From Lachnospiraceae bacterium (GTDB lineage Bacteria > Bacillota > Clostridia > Lachnospirales > Lachnospiraceae): DNA of 64,000 nt. Location of the stretch: NCBI GenBank assembly GCA_009774345.1, contig VSNR01000002.1:1-64000 (forward strand), given 5' to 3'. Below the pieces are notes generated by a model. It did not search any database and was not told where the DNA came from. It saw only the letters and a list, made by a program, of their open reading frames with translations. Numbering within the stretch: position 1 is the first letter of the stretch; each line of letters starts with the position of its first letter. The position numbers and the translations under genes were made by a program. Shown here piece by piece: positions 62,950 to 64,000 of this stretch.

Positions 62950-63909
62950 TTATCTATCCCTCTTCTGCTCTCTGACTGCCTTTTCGGGTACTCTGATTGT
63001 CTTCACCCTTTTTTGTGGCGCCGCCACCGTATTCTTTGGAACTGCTTTCACATAATAGTAATACTCGTCATCCTCAAACTGCACATACTCTGTCCGCGAA
63101 TAGTCTACATTAAAGACAAAAAATTCCAAAATTTTCGCCAAAATCACTGACAGGACACTGCCGACGATCAATCCCATAATGGAAAGTTTCGTATTATACA
63201 TCAGATCTCCAAACAAAAGAACCAGCACATCAAGAAGTGCCCCTGTAATGATCGCGATCGTCCATGCATAATCAACACTGAGTCTTCTGATAAAATAGAC
63301 GACAATCAACGTGCCGACAAAAGCCGCCAATGTCACATACATTGTTTTATTGTCCAGCATGCCATCAATAATATATCGAAATTTTTCCAGCGCGCCATCC
63401 TCCTCAAAAGTACTGAGAATCGACGCGCTTTCAATCATATATCCTATTGTATAGTACACAATTGCCCCGCTCGCCACGGAAACTGCCGAAAACGGAGTTC
63501 CTGCGAGTCCCACTGCAATCGGCATTACATAAGGAATCTTTAATACGAAACACAATGGTGTCAGCAGTACTGCTATTGTATCCTTTGGCGAAAAACGAAA
63601 ATAGAGAATAAAAAGCAGCAAAAACACCACCAGCATAATCAGTGCACACTCCATCGAAAATTTATACAAATGACCAAGTGTTACTGCCGCAGCCGCAACC
63701 ACAATAAAATTCATCGGAAGAAATGAACACATGAGTGCCAGCACCAGCACGACTGCCGATTTTTTCAGTTCACTCATATAACCGATACTGCTGTTGATCA
63801 TCACCAACGTCACCAGTGCCAGAAAAAACTTAAAAACAGGCGTAAGATACAATTCATATTTACTGTAAAATTTTTTCAACTGTTCCCTAAAAACCAATAG
63901 GTCTGTCAT
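62950..63909 (-). CDS. Polytopic membrane protein of unknown function
   Basis: A 319-residue protein with about eight hydrophobic segments (about 22-260) and a soluble, acidic-then-basic C-terminal tail (YVQFEDDEYYYYVKAVPKN, ending in Lys/Arg). No catalytic motif is seen. It lies 14 nt ahead of cdaA, so it may be part of the cda operon. GAGAGGAAA precedes the ATG. Confidence 0.8.
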   Translation of the reverse strand: MTDLLVFREQLKKFYSKYELYLTPVFKFFLALVTLVMINSSIGYMSELKKSAVVLVLALMCSFLPMNFIVVAAAAVTLGHLYKFSMECALIMLVVFLLLFILYFRFSPKDTIAVLLTPLCFVLKIPYVMPIAVGLAGTPFSAVSVASGAIVYYTIGYMIESASILSTFEEDGALEKFRYIIDGMLDNKTMYVTLAAFVGTLIVVYFIRRLSVDYAWTIAIITGALLDVLVLLFGDLMYNTKLSIMGLIVGSVLSVILAKILEFFVFNVDYSRTEYVQFEDDEYYYYVKAVPKNTVAAPQKRVKTIRVPEKAVREQKRDR

Positions 63910-63928
63910 AATTATTTCCTCTCTAGCC

Positions 63929-64000
63929 TTACTTTAAATCTCTGCTCTTCATCTCCCTTTCATACATATAGGAGAGTTTTTTGAGATTGTTGTAATATGT
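63929..64000 (-). CDS. 3' end of a gene running off the right edge
   Basis: The last 23 codons plus TAA (63929-63931) of a frame that enters from the right edge. The peptide ends NNLKKLSYMYEREMKSRDLK, rich in charged residues. It lies 19 nt before the membrane protein gene. Too short to identify. Confidence 0.5.
   Translation of the reverse strand, partial: TYYNNLKKLSYMYEREMKSRDLK

Noticed and set aside
1..64000. CRISPR arrays, tRNA/rRNA genes, insertion sequences, attachment sites
   Set aside because: No repeated spacer structure, clover-leaf sequence, transposase or terminal inverted repeats were recognised on reading; a covariance-model and IS search would settle it.

Overview
The window is one uninterrupted run of about 58 genes, all on the minus strand, so transcription reads from right (64000) to left (1). 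It is almost entirely a surface-glycan biosynthesis region. A low-to-mid GC Clostridia bacterium, probably of the Lachnospiraceae type, fits best. The evidence is strong AGGAGG ribosome binding sites, sigma-A type promoters, frequent TTG/GTG starts, the Gram-positive cdaA-cdaR-glmM gene group, and a small protein that is the DNA-binding domain of Spo0A. The genus cannot be read from the sequence.

Right end (about 59000-64000): housekeeping genes. These are a membrane protein, the diadenylate cyclase cdaA, its regulator cdaR, glmM and an HPr protein. A perfect 11-bp hairpin overlaps the HPr stop codon.

44800-58954: start of the glycan region. It makes dTDP-rhamnose (last step, rmlD) and GDP-fucose (gmd, fcl). 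It then encodes a stand-alone Spo0A-type DNA-binding protein, a WbaP-like initiating sugar-phosphate transferase, a Wzz-like protein with a decayed kinase-like domain, an EpsG-type polymerase, several GT2 and GT4 glycosyltransferases, and a GT52-like (sialyltransferase-like) enzyme.

42880-44773: an AT-rich island of three small genes: an SMC/OLD-like ATPase, a TOPRIM/RloB-like protein, and a 68-residue unknown. It has its own promoter and looks like an anti-phage module placed inside the glycan locus.

37130-42836: a PglK-like ABC flippase, a GT2, and an MBOAT/SGNH pair for O-acylation. 30019-36970: a complete pseudaminic acid operon (pseB, C, F, I, H, G) behind a clear promoter. A formyltransferase and a PIG-L deacetylase are inserted in it, suggesting a modified N-acyl group.

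1-30006: a fused acyltransferase/GT-C protein, a WecE-type amino-sugar branch, two GtrB-type polyprenyl-phosphate glycosyltransferases, a large Wzy/ligase-type protein, and a Pgl-like module (pglF, pglE, pglC, pglA-like). In that module the pglD acetyltransferase position is occupied by a PLP enzyme and an ATP-grasp ligase. After it come a UDP-HexNAc uronate branch (WbpO/WbpP-like), GT-C membrane proteins, a FemAB-like transferase, more GT4 enzymes and an AsnB amidotransferase that may amidate the uronate.

Together the genes predict at least two initiating systems (PglC-like and WbaP-like), two polymerase/ligase candidates, and an unusually decorated glycan: pseudaminic acid, deoxyhexoses, amino-dideoxy sugars, uronamide, and O-acyl, N-formyl and possibly aminoacyl groups. 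No MOP-type Wzx flippase, tRNA, rRNA, IS element or CRISPR array was seen. No gene-free stretch exceeds 300 bases; the longest gap between well-supported genes is 42837-43104 (268 bases), most of which holds the small 68-codon frame.
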